The notes under the pieces are model-generated. The model made no database searches, was not told the DNA's origin, and saw only the letters and a list, made by a program, of their open reading frames with translations. 29,978 nucleotides of DNA, taken from contig WHUZ01000205.1 of assembly GCA_015179045.1 (NCBI GenBank), positions 1-29,978 of the forward strand, given 5' to 3'. The first letter of the stretch is position 1. Every line of letters starts with the position of its first letter. This stretch comes from Kalaharituber pfeilii. Taxonomy: Eukaryota; Ascomycota; Pezizomycetes; Pezizales; Pezizaceae. Shown here piece by piece: positions 1 through 8,265 of the stretch. The position numbers and the translations under genes were made by a program.

Positions 1-107
1 TCAGTGCAAGGCAAATGCACAATTCTCGGAAATCACGCAAAAGACACCTCTATTACTTGGGCAAGGGCGGGAATAATAGCGTGGTAGAGCCCAATCGAAT
101 ACAGGAA

Positions 108-224
108 TTTTTTTTTTTTTTTTTTTTTTTTAACATCACATAACCCCGCTTGCAGTGCCAAGCCATGGCAGGGTCCCTGGGCAAGCCCTCGAAGCCTGGA
201 GACAGGCTTAACAAACAAAGAAAT
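108..224 (-). mobile_element. Retroposed repeat, family B copy (poly-T at left)
   Basis: A run of about 25 T (108-132) is followed on the plus strand by the reverse complement of a 3' end seen repeatedly in this window. Read on the minus strand it runs AAGCCTG..CAGGCTT (hairpin), GGG..CCC, then CAGGGACCCTGCCATGG, GCAAGCGGGGTTATGTGAT and poly(A). The minus orientation and A-rich 3' end point to LINE-type target-primed retroposition. No convincing target-site duplication was found, so the right edge (near 224) is approximate. It lies 9 bp from the MITE at 234. Confidence 0.75.
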
Positions 225-233
225 TTCTATCTA

Positions 234-892
234 CAGTCTACCCTTGCTATAACGAAACTCGCTATAGCGAAAACCTTGCTATACCGAAATTGCACAGAGC
301 TATTATTCCGTTCGCACTCAAAGACCTCTTGCTATAACGAAAATCCACCAAATAACGAAACGAAAATTAGATTGAGTGAAAGTTATTTCTGTGTACATAC
401 AAATTATTCTTGCTATAACGAAAAAAGGCCTAGTGGAATGCATGACTAATCAAGGACCACCCAATTGCACAACTAGAAACTTCTAAGCCCAATTCCACAA
501 AAAAGGATCGTACCGGATTCATTGTGAAATGCTTTCGAACTGCGTCTCGGGAATTCTTTCTGTTGCAGCTCCAGTCTTCTTTTTGCATAGTTGCTGCTTT
601 CTAACTTGAGGAGGTTCGGCTTTGTAGGTAATTTTGCTTCAACAACATGATTGATTTTTGCATCTGCATAGTACTTGATCAATACTTCTGTACTCTCAAT
701 TTTGTACTCTCATTTTTTTTCTGGAGTTAAAATCTGTTGCCATAAAGTTGGGTGGCAGCTTAGGTACTCGGGCTTCAAATTCAGCTGCCAAGGACATGAC
801 TAATCTTGCCACCCAATATTCTATAACGAAACCTTGCTATAACGAAAAAAAAGTGCCAGATTTTTGGTTTTCGTTATAGCGGGGGTAGACTG
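234..892. mobile_element. Non-autonomous pogo/Tc1-like DNA element (MITE), 659 bp
   Basis: The ends are inverted repeats: CAGTCTACCC at 234 and GGGTAGACTG ending at 892, each flanked by TA (232-233 and 893-894), the target of Tc1/mariner/pogo transposases. The inverted repeat continues inward through CTATAACGAAA. Copies of the subterminal motif CTATAACGAA cluster at both ends (around 246, 262, 280, 332, 414, 823 and 837, some degenerate). No transposase is encoded; the internal ORFs are short and unremarkable. CAG-starting ends with TATAACGAA motifs are typical of pogo/Tigger-type elements. The family call is inference; the TIR and TA are directly seen. Confidence 0.85.
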
Positions 893-945
893 TACTTCTA
901 GAACCTGAGGCTCCACTATATATCTCCCCCTCTCCCCCTCCCCTC

Positions 946-1090
946 TTCTCCACACTTTCGCATCCCGGCAAGCAAACTTCCCCGACGGCAATTTCGCAGT
1001 TTCCTCCACACCTTCGCAACCTGCAAATTTTTCCCGACCCGGGTCGGCAAACCGCACGGCGCACTAAAAACCCTCCACACCTTCGCAAAC
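946..1090 (-). repeat. 3'UTR of the LINE with three GCGAAGGTGTGGAGG repeats
   Basis: Downstream of the minus-strand LINE stop codon, the sequence GCGAA(G/A)GTGTGGAG occurs three times (about 1072-1089, 1003-1019 and 946-964) within a purine-rich tract that ends in a GGGAGA-rich run near 900. There is no poly(A) and no family A hairpin here, so this LINE ends differently from the other LINE fragments in the window. It runs up to the right end of the pogo-like MITE. Confidence 0.5.
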
Positions 1091-1119
1091 CGGCCCGAAA
1101 ATTATCGCACGGCGCGCTC

Positions 1120-3621
1120 CTAAAACTTGATCCCGGAAAAGAACCTTTCGAACTCATCCCACTCCTCCCCATTCTCTGCCGTCCTTTTCCAGTTCTTTTC
1201 CACATCCCCCCATCCTCTGAAGCCTTCTGGGCGAAACCTCTGCTGACTGCACTGGAAGGCTAGGTGCGCCCCCGTCTGTGCCTCCCCGCAGCCGCACTTC
1301 TCCGATTCCGCCGCTCCCATCCTCTTCAACCACACCCTGCATCTTCCTCTCTCCAGTCGCAATGCTGTGAAATTGGAAACCGCTGTCCTATTCCACTCCA
1401 TTACTTTCCCCTTCCCGAAACCTTCCACCTCCCTCCTCTCCTTCCTCCACGCCTTAATCCTCTGGCGCACCCCGCTCCCGGTGGCCACCTCTTTCCCTTC
1501 CACCGCCGTCCCCTTCTTTGCCCACTCATCAGCCTTCTCATTCCCTGCAATTCCGATATGAGCCTTGACCCACATCAGTTTCGCATCCCCTCCCTTCTTC
1601 TTCCTCCTCGCCACGGCATCCACCACTCTCCTCACATCCTCGGTTTTCCCCTTTCCCTCCCTGCCTGCCTTCTGGATTGCCATGACGGCAGCCTCAGAAT
1701 CTAAACAGATCAGTATAGGGACCTCCTCCTCCACACACTCCAGCGCCTTTCTCACTCCCCTCACCTCCCCATCGAACACCGTCGCCGTTCTCCCCACCAC
1801 CTCCGCCACGGCTGCCGACCTCCCCCACACCCCTGCTCCCACCTTGCTGTCCTCGATCTTGCTGCCGTCGGAGAAAAGGACTGCCCTTTTTCTTCCGGCT
1901 TCCCCGATCGCGGCTTCCCACTCCCCCCTCGTCTCCACTTCTCCTTTCCGCCTCTCCACCACTTCCACCTCCACCTTCTCACACACCCCTCCCCACGAGA
2001 TCTCCTCCCCCGCCTCCGAGAACCTCGCCCACTGACCTTGCCAGCGGTCCAGCACTGCTTCATACCCCTCATTCTCGACCACCGCCCACTGCACCCCCCA
2101 GTCTCTCCAGTTTCTCGCCTCCTCCTCTCTCTCCTCGCTCCCTCCGAAGTCGCCCGTGCAAAGCTCCGCCAGCTCTGACGGCGCCTCCACCTCCCGGACG
2201 ATCGCCCTCGCTTGCGCGCCATCCAGGACCGTCTCCACGTCCTCCACTCCCCACACCGCACTCACCCCTCCTACCCCCGCTCCTCTCCCTCCTCCAGCCG
2301 CCTTCTTCAACACCTGCAGCTGGACTCTCTCCATCTCCTTCCTCCATTCCTTGTGTCCCCTCCACCCGATCTCGCTTCCCCACATTGCAACCGCCCTCAC
2401 CATCCCCGTGTAGGCTTGCCTCCAGCTGCGTGGAGACATCCCCCAGTTCCGGTTGCCCAGTCCCGAGAGAGCCCCCGCCAGCCTCCGCGCTCGGCTCAGC
2501 CTGTTTCGCCAATGTGCGCCAAAGGTCAAGTTCTCATCGAAGATGACCCCTAACCACTTTAGCATCTCCCCCTCTTTCTTCCACCTCTTTCCCACCCCGA
2601 AGGTTATCATCTCCCACTTCGACTCCTCCAGCGGGATCTGGTCTTCCTCCGCCAGCTCCGCCATCGCCACCTTCACTTTCTCCCTGAGCCGCCCCATATC
2701 CCAGTACCCGTGCCAGTCTAGGATCGTTGCTGCCAGGTCGTCAACATACGATGGCACTTCTACCTCCGCCCCCATCGCCACCCCCCTCAGCCTTCTCTCC
2801 ATCTTCTCAATGGTGGGTGCCATGAAGATGAGGAAGATGACCGGTGACAGTGGTGACCCTTGCGGAACCCCCACGTTCGACCTGCCCCTCCCTTTCTCCT
2901 CGCCGTCCCACCACACTCCGAACTCCCTGCCTCCCATAAACTCCTCCAGCCACCTCCGCTTCTTTCTCACCCCCTCGCTCCCCCTCTCCTCAATCCTTCT
3001 CAGGACCACCTCCTTCCTCACGATGTTAAAGCCTCCTTTAACATCCGCCGTCACCCACGCTGCTCTCCCCCCCCTGTGCAGGCACCTCTGCACCTTTGTT
3101 ACCGCCCTCGCCATCGCCTGGATCGCATTCCTTCCCTTGCGTGCTCCCAGCTGGAGCCTGTGGAAGAGTCGGTCTTCTTTCTGTAGCCTGCTGGCCATGA
3201 CTTTCTCCCCGATCTTCCCGATACAGTTAATCAGGTTGATTGGCCTCCACGCTTTCGCCGTCTTGATGTCCTTGCCCGGCTTCGGTATCATGACGACCCT
3301 CATCTCTCTCCACTCCGCTGGGGACCTGTTCCGGATCCAGTTTTCGGCGATCTCCCTCACCAACTCATCCCCGATGGGAGTCTTCAGGGCAGCTTTGATC
3401 AATCGGTATCCGATTCCGTCGGGTCCCGGTGCCGAATTGTTTTTGGTGCCCTGCAACGCAGCCCTCACTTCTCCTTCTACTCTCTCCCTCTCCCTCTCAT
3501 CCCCCTCCTCCTCCGCTTCCCCCTCCCCCACCCGACCACATATAGCCGAGGCAACCAAACGATTTCTACGGATCGCTAGAGTCATTTCGCACGAAACTAA
3601 ACTGTGAGTTTCCGCCCGCAA
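1120..3621 (-). CDS. LINE ORF2 fragment: reverse transcriptase, RNase H and zinc knuckle
   Basis: An uninterrupted 833-codon ORF encodes the enzymatic half of a non-LTR retrotransposon of Tad/I type, which copies its own RNA at a nicked target. Visible motifs: SAPGPDGIGY (residues 63-72); motif A TADVKGGF with the catalytic Asp at 193; motif B GVPQGSPLSP (251-260); motif C YVDD (292-295); the WLGV thumb segment (356-359); RNase H residues D585 (DGS), E619 (DGE), D641 (LDSE), H688 and D698 (GNEKADEWA); and a C-terminal knuckle C776-x-C778-x7-H786-x4-C791. The second Asp usual in motif A (FDxV) is Asn (GGFNIV). No endonuclease and no ORF1 are present. The first ~50 residues are Glu/Arg-rich low complexity and probably not the true N-terminus, so the copy looks 5'-truncated. 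Such a long open frame suggests a recent copy. The strand is highly purine-rich. Confidence 0.95.
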   Translation of the reverse strand: MRAETHSLVSCEMTLAIRRNRLVASAICGRVGEGEAEEEGDERERERVEGEVRAALQGTKNNSAPGPDGIGYRLIKAALKTPIGDELVREIAENWIRNRSPAEWREMRVVMIPKPGKDIKTAKAWRPINLINCIGKIGEKVMASRLQKEDRLFHRLQLGARKGRNAIQAMARAVTKVQRCLHRGGRAAWVTADVKGGFNIVRKEVVLRRIEERGSEGVRKKRRWLEEFMGGREFGVWWDGEEKGRGRSNVGVPQGSPLSPVIFLIFMAPTIEKMERRLRGVAMGAEVEVPSYVDDLAATILDWHGYWDMGRLREKVKVAMAELAEEDQIPLEESKWEMITFGVGKRWKKEGEMLKWLGVIFDENLTFGAHWRNRLSRARRLAGALSGLGNRNWGMSPRSWRQAYTGMVRAVAMWGSEIGWRGHKEWRKEMERVQLQVLKKAAGGGRGAGVGGVSAVWGVEDVETVLDGAQARAIVREVEAPSELAELCTGDFGGSEEREEEARNWRDWGVQWAVVENEGYEAVLDRWQGQWARFSEAGEEISWGGVCEKVEVEVVERRKGEVETRGEWEAAIGEAGRKRAVLFSDGSKIEDSKVGAGVWGRSAAVAEVVGRTATVFDGEVRGVRKALECVEEEVPILICLDSEAAVMAIQKAGREGKGKTEDVRRVVDAVARRKKKGGDAKLMWVKAHIGIAGNEKADEWAKKGTAVEGKEVATGSGVRQRIKAWRKERREVEGFGKGKVMEWNRTAVSNFTALRLERGRCRVWLKRMGAAESEKCGCGEAQTGAHLAFQCSQQRFRPEGFRGWGDVEKNWKRTAENGEEWDEFERFFSGIKF

Positions 3622-4081
3622 AAATTGTCCAACAGAGGGGAGTATAGCCTTCGCTTGCTATAGCAAACTGCATCACACTATTGCATCGCATCATGACATT
3701 GACATTGCATTGCACCACTATTATGGCAGAACTCAACCCTCACAATATTCCTCACTGTGGACCTATTATTGGAATAGTATTTAAATAACAGAGTAAATGG
3801 TGTTGTTTTACAACAAAACTCCTATGCGGACATCAGCATTGCAAGGAAATGTATACTTACAGGAGGTTTATTGTTCAGCAAACCCGCGGTGTCCTTTGGA
3901 AGGTCCACTTTGCTTGTAGGTCTGACATTTCGGGTAGGCTGATTCAGTGCTATAGCAGAAGGCATAGACAGCAATAGTGACAGCTGTAGTAGCTTGAGAC
4001 TCGGAATGCAATAGCTGTAATTGACAAGTTTGACATTGGTGGCCGCGGGGTCCAAATTTTGTTTTCTTCTTTCTTTTGCAC
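3622..4081. other. Spacer without recognisable gene
   Basis: A moderately AT-rich stretch with degenerate TGCAT/CATTG repeats near 3660-3720. A minus-strand ORF of about 109 codons (3822-4151) crosses the junction of the LINE insertion at 4092 and has no recognisable domain. No promoter, RNA gene or repeat boundary can be supported. Confidence 0.4.
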
Positions 4082-4091
4082 AATGAGAACG

Positions 4092-4813
4092 CGACTCGCC
4101 GGAGTGCAGGTGGTGCGGCAAAGCCCTAGAGAACACCAACCACATACTCAACGACTGCGGAGTGTGGAGGCGAAAGTGGCCCGGGGGCCAGACAGATCTG
4201 AGGGCCCCACCAAAACCCGAAAAGGAAGGGGAAGGAGCAGAACTACAAAGGTGGACGGAAAGGGGAAGGAGAGGGATGTGGAGGAGATGGACATGACTGC
4301 TTGATTGTCGGGGGGGATATTTGGGTATTCGTGCTTGATTGTTCTCATGGGCATTGGGCTCTCGCTTTGTGTTTCCTCCGCATCACCGAAGTAGTGGTAT
4401 CTTTGTGTCTTTTTACAAGGGGTCGAATGTGTAGGTAGTTGCACAGGTGCCTGTCTCCGGGCCATAAGGACTTCGGTCCAGGGACCCTGCCATGGCGAAC
4501 AGCTGCAAGCGGGGTTACGTGAAATAAAAAAAAAATAAAAAAAAAAAAAAGGGGAAGGAGACAAACTGGCGGAGCTACTGAAGTGGGCAGGGCGGGATTA
4601 GACAGGGGACTTCTACCTTGACACTTCTATTTCCGTCTCATTTTAATTTCCGTCTATTATCATGCAATATTTTCGATGGAGGAGAGACTTCGACATTTTC
4701 ATTCCACTTCCATTCATGTACTTAACCACTTCCTTTCATGTACTTAACCTCGCCATAGCCCCCAGGGCGGCACGCGAGTAATGATATTAAAAAAAAAAAA
4801 AAAAAAAAAAAAT
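4092..4813 (+). mobile_element. 5'-truncated LINE (RNase H type), family A tail, with nested family B
   Basis: The TSD AATGAGAACG is present at 4082-4091 and 4814-4823. The insert opens inside the ORF2 C-terminus: the frame beginning at 4099 encodes PECRWCGKALENTNHILNDC (knuckle C-x2-C-x8-H-x4-C). Near 4567-4602 a segment encoding LAELL.WA and a stop matches the ORF2 end of the LINE copy at 13.48 kb. The 3' end is the family A hairpin (CCTCGCCATAGCCC..GGGCGG..GCGAG from 4748) plus about 24 A. The coding part is frameshifted and split by a family B insertion at 4273-4550. TTCATGTACTTAACC is duplicated just before the hairpin. Confidence 0.88.
4273..4550 (+). mobile_element. Longest family B element in the window (278 bp), nested in a LINE
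   Basis: The direct repeat GGGGAAGGAGA (4262-4272 and 4551-4561) brackets a 278-bp insert ending in A-rich sequence. Its 3' part shows, in order: a hairpin GCCTG..CGGGC (4451-4464), a perfect stem-loop GGAC-TTCG-GTCC (about 4469-4480), CAGGGACCCTGCC, then CCATGGCGAACAGCTGC and GCGGGGTTACGTGAAAT before poly(A). No ORF of note. I looked for tRNA-like A and B boxes; GGGGTCGAAT near 4420 is the only hint and is not convincing. It could be a SINE or the 3' end of a second LINE family. Confidence 0.8.
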
Positions 4814-4946
4814 AATGAGAACGTAGCAAACGAACCTTCAAGTTGCCGATCTTTTCGCACTGCATATCTGTAGGTACGTAGTCAAATTGTAGCAAACAAA
4901 CACTTCCCCAGTTCCAACTGCACCTCTTACGTCGTATCCCGCCTTG

Positions 4947-5361
4947 TAGTGAGCGGCACGAGCCGAGCCAGCTCGAGCTCAAACGAGCCAAGATCATGCT
5001 TGTGTTTTTCTTGATAGCTCGCTAAAATGCTTAGCCAGTGCAAGGTTTCATAAACTGTAAATACCTAATATAGTAATAATTAGAGACTTGGAGCTCATTC
5101 TGACCTACCAACAACTTCGAAATGCACAATTTAGCTGATAGTAGTGAGAAAGATGAAAATTTAGCTTTTTTTTTTTTTTTTTTTTTTATATCACATGACC
5201 CCGCTTGTAGCTGTTCGCCATGGCAGGGCGAAAATTTAGCTTAGTTTAGTTTAGTTTGTCAATATTATGGATATAATCAATCCAGGCTCGAGCTCACTTA
5301 CTCACGAGCTGGCTCGAGCTCACCCTCCAGCTCAGCTCGAGCTAGCTCGTGCCGCTCACTA
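4947..5361. mobile_element. hAT-type MITE with 8-bp TSD (415 bp including a nested insertion)
   Basis: A perfect 17-bp terminal inverted repeat TAGTGAGCGGCACGAGC begins at 4947 and its complement ends at 5361. Both sides carry the 8-bp duplication CCGCCTTG (4939-4946 and 5362-5369), the hAT signature length. Subterminal regions are rich in CTCGAGCT/GAGCTCGAG palindromes, possible transposase-binding repeats. No transposase ORF. A family B copy plus its TSD (75 bp) is inserted inside, so the original element was about 340 bp. Confidence 0.88.
5166..5229 (-). mobile_element. Family B short copy with 11-bp TSD
   Basis: The TSD GAAAATTTAGC is at 5155-5165 and 5230-5240. On the minus strand the insert reads GCCCTGCCATGGCGAACAGC, then TACAAGCGGGGTCATGTGATAT and poly(A). 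Only the terminal hairpin region of family B is present (64 bp). It interrupts the hAT-type MITE. Confidence 0.9.
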
Positions 5362-5970
5362 CCGCCTTGGCCATTCAAACTGATGCTGGGTCTAAACTAT
5401 CTGATACGACCAACTGCAACCAAACAGGGCCTTATAATTTCCGAACTGGCCTACGCCTTGCCCCACCGTTAGTCTCGTAGCAAACGACACTAGGAGGGCT
5501 GACAACCCCAGTGGCAAGGAATTGCACAATGTGCCTATGCGCTGAAAATAATAGTGTTCTTTGATACGAACAATGCAACAAGTGTGGCAGAAGTGGATGG
5601 CCTGAGGACTACTACAAAATCCTGTCACCAGACTCCTTTCAGAGTGCGTTCAACCTTACAGGTACGACTGTGCTGAATTTAACAGGTATGGCAGGCCTCC
5701 CTCTACGGCGGGAGATGTGGTAGAGTGAGCTGAATTGAACGGGTACGGCAGGCCTTCCTCGATAGTGGATGATGAGTTGCATTTCACAGGTATGGAAGGT
5801 CTCTCTTGACAACGCAAGAGGTGGCAGAATGAGCCGAATTTGACCGGTATGACAGGTCCTACACGGTGTGAGATATGGCAGAATGAGCTCAATTTCATAG
5901 GTATGGAATATCTCCCTTGAGGGCCCGAGAGGTGGCAGAATGAGCTGAATTTGACCGATATGACAGGTCC

Positions 5971-6070
5971 GATATCAAGCCTGCCTCCGGGCTTTGAGGG
6001 TTTAGACCCAGGGGCCCTGCCATGGCGAACAGCTGCACGCGGGGTCACGTGATAAAAATTAAAAATAAAA
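5971..6070 (+). mobile_element. Family B copy with 9-bp TSD, inside the minisatellite
   Basis: The TSD GACAGGTCC occurs at 5962-5970 and 6071-6079. The 100-bp insert has AAGCCTG..CGGGCTT (hairpin with one G-T pair), GGGT-TTAG-ACCC (hairpin), CCCTGCCATGGCGAACAGC, GCGGGGTCACGTGAT and an A-rich tail. The 5' end is at the same place as the copy at 108-224, just before the first hairpin. Confidence 0.9.
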
Positions 6071-6361
6071 GACAGGTCCTATACGATGACACGGGATATG
6101 GCAGAATAAGCTCAATTTAACAAGTATGACAGTCTTCTTGAGGGCAGGAGATGTAGCACAATGAGCCGAATTTGACAGCTATGTCAGGTCCCATACGACG
6201 GCCCGAGATATGGCAGAATGAGCTCAATTTAACACTTATATCAGGTCCTATACAACTATACAAGATGTGGCAACAAGAGCTGAATTTGACAGGTATGCAC
6301 AGCGTTTGACAGGTATGCACAGCAGCCCTCGACGGCGCGCGATGAGGGAACATGAGCTCAA

Positions 6362-6452
6362 TTCCGTCACTTCTTTTCACCACCCATGTAACTATACCTC
6401 GCCATAGCCCACAGGGCGGCAAGCGAGTAATGATGTTAAAAAAAAAAAAAAG
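6362..6452 (+). mobile_element. Family A tail copy, inside the minisatellite
   Basis: The direct repeat GAGCTCAA (6354-6361 and 6453-6460) flanks a short segment ending in the family A hairpin (CCTCGCCATAGCCC from 6397; GCCC-ACA-GGGC inner stem; GCGAG), TAATGATGTT and poly(A). The minisatellite resumes after the second repeat. The TSD is short and made of minisatellite sequence, so the left edge is less certain than the tail. Confidence 0.8.
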
Positions 6453-6559
6453 GAGCTCAAATCAACAGCTACAGGTTGCTCGAGGGTTGAATCTGCGGCG
6501 GGATAAGAACATGTGGAGGCAGTAGCATCATAGATGATGACATGCAATGGTGGAATGAT

Positions 6560-6624
6560 TTTTTTTTTTTTTTATATCAGTACTCGCATGCCGCCCAATG
6601 GGCTATGGCGAGGTTTTATTTCAG
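6560..6624 (-). mobile_element. Family A tail-only copy (65 bp) with 13-bp TSD
   Basis: The TSD ATGGTGGAATGAT is at 6547-6559 and 6625-6637. On the minus strand the insert is about 13 nt of AT-rich leader, the complete hairpin CTCGCCATAGCCC-ATT-GGGCGGCATGCGAG, TACTGATAT and poly(A). It contains little beyond the 3' hairpin. Confidence 0.93.
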
Positions 6625-6798
6625 ATGGTGGAATGATAAGAGGGCATCTGTATATATATTATAGACCAGGATAGCTAGTTTTTAATGAATAAACAATTGA
6701 TTTGTCAAACATGATATTATGGCATGGTAGAATGAAATCTGCGTAAGCACGAGACGCGCGAGTAGCCGACTACTACTAATTCAGGTCACACTTGAGGA

Positions 6799-6876
6799 TT
6801 TTTTTTTTGATCTTTTTTTATATATCATTACTCGCTTGCCGCCCTGTGGGCTATGGCGAGGTCTAGTTACATGAAA
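6799..6876 (-). mobile_element. Family A tail copy without clear TSD
   Basis: Broken T runs (6799-6820) precede the reverse complement of the family A hairpin (CTCGCCATAGCCC-ACA-GGGCGGCAAGCGAG on the minus strand). The outer stem, inner stem and GTAATGATAT end are intact. I found no target-site duplication, so the right boundary is a guess. Confidence 0.75.
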
Positions 6877-6962
6877 TGTAGAATAAGTCAAATAAGGAGA
6901 AAGGAAAATAAAATAAGATAACGGAAGAAGTATTTGTCGAAACATGACATCCGCCACCCGTA

Positions 6963-7077
6963 TGTTGCTGTTACTAATAGATATGATTTTTCCTGATACT
7001 GTTACTAATAGATACCTTCATTCTGTTACTGTTACTAATGGATACGTTTCTTCCTGTTACTGTTACTAATAGATAGT
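6963..7077. repeat. Tandem repeat, about 31 bp, four copies
   Basis: Four copies of CTGTTACTGTTACTAATAGATA plus about 9 variable bases; TTACTAAT starts at 6971, 7002, 7032 and 7063 (steps 31, 30, 31). No coding frame is kept. Confidence 0.8.
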
Positions 7078-7693
7078 TCCCTCTGACTGCTGTTTCGTCT
7101 GTTTATTGGTTACTGTCCTGTTCTTTCATCTAACATACACATGATCTACACTACGTTGCTATTATGTGTCTGACTCATGCAATAACGCTACAGTACCAAC
7201 TTCACGCCACAGCGCTTAGTTGCAAGCCATGCATTCCGTTACTTCCGCACCTGCCTAATATGTTACACCTGCCTGTCTAGTCATGGTTCTGCAGTCACGT
7301 CATGCAATGCTCATTATGTATATAATCCTGTTTGTTCTGCATCTCTTTAATTAATCAGACTTATTGGACCCAACGGTACGGACCCAACGGTACAGATCTT
7401 CTTTATTCCTTCAGAAGCTCTTTCTTGTTTTTCCTACGTGACGAAGCCCTCCTTATTCTAAGTGCGAATCCGGAATTCAGGGTCGACGTTCAGTCAGTAT
7501 TGTCTGAAATCAAGCCCATCATGAAATGAAGTAACATGAATAAATCGATATACTGCCAAATGAAGATTATGAAGGAAATAGCTGTCAACGTTCTCATGTC
7601 TCGCCTTCGCTTAGCATGTCCATCAGTGTCTGTAGCGGGTCTCGGTCACCATCCGCTGTCTTGGGGGCCTGCGTATGTACACTTGAGGATGCG
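7078..7693. other. Spacer without recognisable gene
   Basis: Low-GC sequence with two short plus-strand ORFs (7332-7529 and 7536-7730) that have no recognisable domain and no clear splice context. A short GACCCAACGGTAC direct repeat lies at 7367-7392. Nothing else is supported. Confidence 0.4.
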
Positions 7694-7907
7694 GTCCGTA
7701 ATTGATAACGTAGAGCATATGAGTCTGTAGTTGATAACTCAGTGAATATTAGAATGTAGTTTATGACGTAGTAAATATAAGGCCATAGTTGAGAATACAG
7801 TGAATATCAGGCCATAATTGAAGATACATGATCTTTTTTTTTTTTTTTTTTCACGTGACCCCCATGCAGCTGTTCGCCATGGCAGGGCGAAGATACATGA
7901 TTGAAAA
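7694..7907. repeat. 29-bp tandem repeat, five copies, the last split by family B
   Basis: Units start at 7694, 7723, 7752, 7781 and 7810, exactly 29 bp apart. They share a G.C.GTAGTTGA.AA...AGTGAATAT pattern at moderate identity. The fifth is interrupted by the family B insertion and resumes after 7901. There are no spacers between units, so this is not a CRISPR array. Confidence 0.8.
7833..7888 (-). mobile_element. Family B short copy with 13-bp TSD
   Basis: The TSD GAAGATACATGAT is at 7820-7832 and 7889-7901. On the minus strand the 56-bp insert begins GCCCTGCCATGGCGAACAGC, the same 5' start as the copy at 5166-5229, and ends TCACGTGA plus poly(A). Confidence 0.93.
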
Positions 7908-8265
7908 AGTACTAAACGCTGCGTGCCACCGTAAATACTTACCCATTGAAGAGGGGAACCGACTCGGAGTGGCATCCAGATGCTGTCCTCTGAAAGGTTC
8001 TGTCACTGTGACAGGCGGTTGACGTCCCATAGCGTCAATACGTCTGACGCCTTAGGACGCGGACAATCTTTTTTTGCCCATGTACTACAAAAATTCTCAT
8101 ATTCCAAAGCATGCAAGATTCCAATAGAATATGGTATTCTTCCAATTTAGTATAGTTCTATTTGATATTTCTTTTTATTATGTAGAAGATTCTAGCGTTC
8201 ATTTAGAATATAGGTTCGAGAGAGTTCTGTTTTTCATGTACATAGTTATAGAAACTTCACTCATT

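Larger units (their letters stand above)
5690..6500. repeat. 57-bp minisatellite, about 10-11 diverged copies, interrupted by retroposons
   Basis: Units contain GATATGGCAGAATGAGCTCA followed by ATTTGACAGGTATGACAGGTCC. Distances between GGCAG anchors are 54, 57, 57 (after removing the insertion), 55, 57 and 57 bp, so the modal period is 57 bp (19 codons). Units alternate between two subtypes (ATATGGCAGAATGAGCTC and GTGGCAGAATGAGC[CT]G), suggesting a higher-order dimer. A family B copy (5971-6070) and a family A copy (6362-6452) sit inside. The minus strand is open over long stretches with a repeated VKFSSFCHIS-like peptide, expected for a period divisible by three; no gene is called. Confidence 0.85.

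Noticed and set aside
2453..3607. 384-codon plus-strand ORF
   Set aside because: It is the antisense of the LINE reverse transcriptase ORF; it is long only because the opposite strand is purine-rich and avoids stops in this frame. No domain content.
4273..4550. Family B as a tRNA-derived SINE
   Set aside because: No credible A box, and only a weak GGGGTCGAAT near 4420 as a B box. The 3' structure does not form a tRNA cloverleaf. Origin left open.
4722..4997. Minus ORF of 91 codons with a poly-F stretch
   Set aside because: The F-run is the poly(A) tail of the LINE insertion read backwards; the ORF crosses a TSD and enters the hAT MITE.
5656..6422. Minus-strand ORFs of 101-130 codons with Cys-rich repeats
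   Set aside because: They are translations of the 57-bp minisatellite, and the first one starts inside a family B insertion. Openness follows from a period divisible by three.
7694..7838. 29-bp repeats as a CRISPR array
   Set aside because: Units are directly adjacent without spacers, diverged from one another, and the context is eukaryotic.
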